From NCBI GenBank assembly GCA_031256155.1, contig JAIRRD010000094.1, forward strand, positions 1 to 6,765: 6,765 nucleotides of DNA, given 5' to 3'. Of this stretch, positions 6,565 to 6,765 are shown piece after piece. The notes below the pieces were generated by a model. The model was not told where the DNA came from, did not search any database, and saw only the letters and a program-made list of their open reading frames with translations. The position numbers and the translations under genes were made by a program. This stretch comes from Holophagales bacterium. Its GTDB lineage: Bacteria; Acidobacteriota; Holophagae; Holophagales; Holophagaceae. Position 1 is the stretch's first letter; every line of letters starts with the position of its first letter.

Positions 6565-6765
6565 ATGAGACCAAATTTAAAAGAGCGACTGAGAGAAGTC
6601 GGTTGCCTGGCTTCAAACACATGGATCGTGACTAAGTCTGCATGGACAAAAGATCGCCGCATTGCGCGCGAAGTTGTGTATGAAATACTGAAGCACCTTG
6701 AAAAATTCTGGCTGGCACTTGAAGACATTTTTCCTAGTATGGGTCGTTTCAGGCGATTTTTGTTT
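6565..6765 (+). CDS. Hypothetical basic protein, N-terminal 67 residues (runs off right edge)
   Basis: The frame is open from ATG at 6565 to the window end. The visible part begins MRPNLKERLREVG, is rich in Arg and Lys, and has no hydrophobic segment long enough for a membrane helix or signal peptide. Residues ~32-56 look amphipathic and helical, with aromatic and leucine residues spaced among charges. No family was recognised. It starts 3 bp after the stop of the small membrane ORF (TAA, three bases, ATG), which suggests translational coupling, since no clear Shine-Dalgarno sequence is present. An alternative is that this is a chance open frame; the C-terminal continuation would decide. Confidence 0.45.
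   Translation, partial: MRPNLKERLREVGCLASNTWIVTKSAWTKDRRIAREVVYEILKHLEKFWLALEDIFPSMGRFRRFLF

Noticed and set aside
6315..6635. A 106-codon frame overlapping the two small ORFs near the right end.
   Set aside because: It has no ribosome binding site, a Trp- and His-rich composition and no recognisable domain pattern. The overlapping 66-residue frame has a coherent two-helix pattern.

Overview
The window comes from a Gram-negative bacterium with roughly even base composition. lpxD (lipid A synthesis) and lgt (lipoprotein lipidation) together imply an outer membrane carrying LPS. The cysteine-type Lgt signature and the overall character of the proteins would fit a Desulfovibrio-like member of the Desulfobacterota. 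That placement is an impression from family knowledge and cannot be settled from this sequence alone.

Layout. Two transcription units diverge from a 64-bp spacer (4412-4475). Leftward (minus strand) are lpxD (3401-4411), ettA (1686-3365) and, after a 176-bp gap with a structured repeat, glgB (start at 1509, C-terminal third beyond the left edge). Rightward (plus strand) are lgt (4476-5267) and an RluA-family pseudouridine synthase gene (5277-6248), followed 3 bp later by a long perfect hairpin. The last ~470 bp hold two small, unrecognised, probably coupled reading frames. One is a 66-residue membrane hairpin protein (6361-6561). The other is a basic protein cut by the right edge (6565 onward).

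How the genes relate. LpxD and Lgt both serve the cell envelope, adding acyl groups to lipid A and lipoproteins. EttA and the pseudouridine synthase both act on the ribosome. GlgB branches glycogen. Each arm therefore pairs an envelope enzyme with a ribosome-related one. These are five ordinary housekeeping genes, with no phage, transposase, CRISPR or defence gene visible.

What is less ordinary is the non-coding DNA and some residue choices. Two palindromes, one behind ettA and one behind the pseudouridine synthase gene, share the core TTGCAAAAC/GTTTTGCAA, so they may belong to a dispersed repeat family. The first has a third copy of its arm, which allows two mutually exclusive hairpins. Lgt carries cysteines where E. 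coli Lgt has Asn146 and Glu151. The GlgB N-terminus contains a Cys/His cluster. The small membrane ORF has no Shine-Dalgarno sequence but has an extended -10 promoter-like sequence spaced for a leaderless start. No clearly new biological system is evident; the small-ORF pair and the hairpin family are the best leads.
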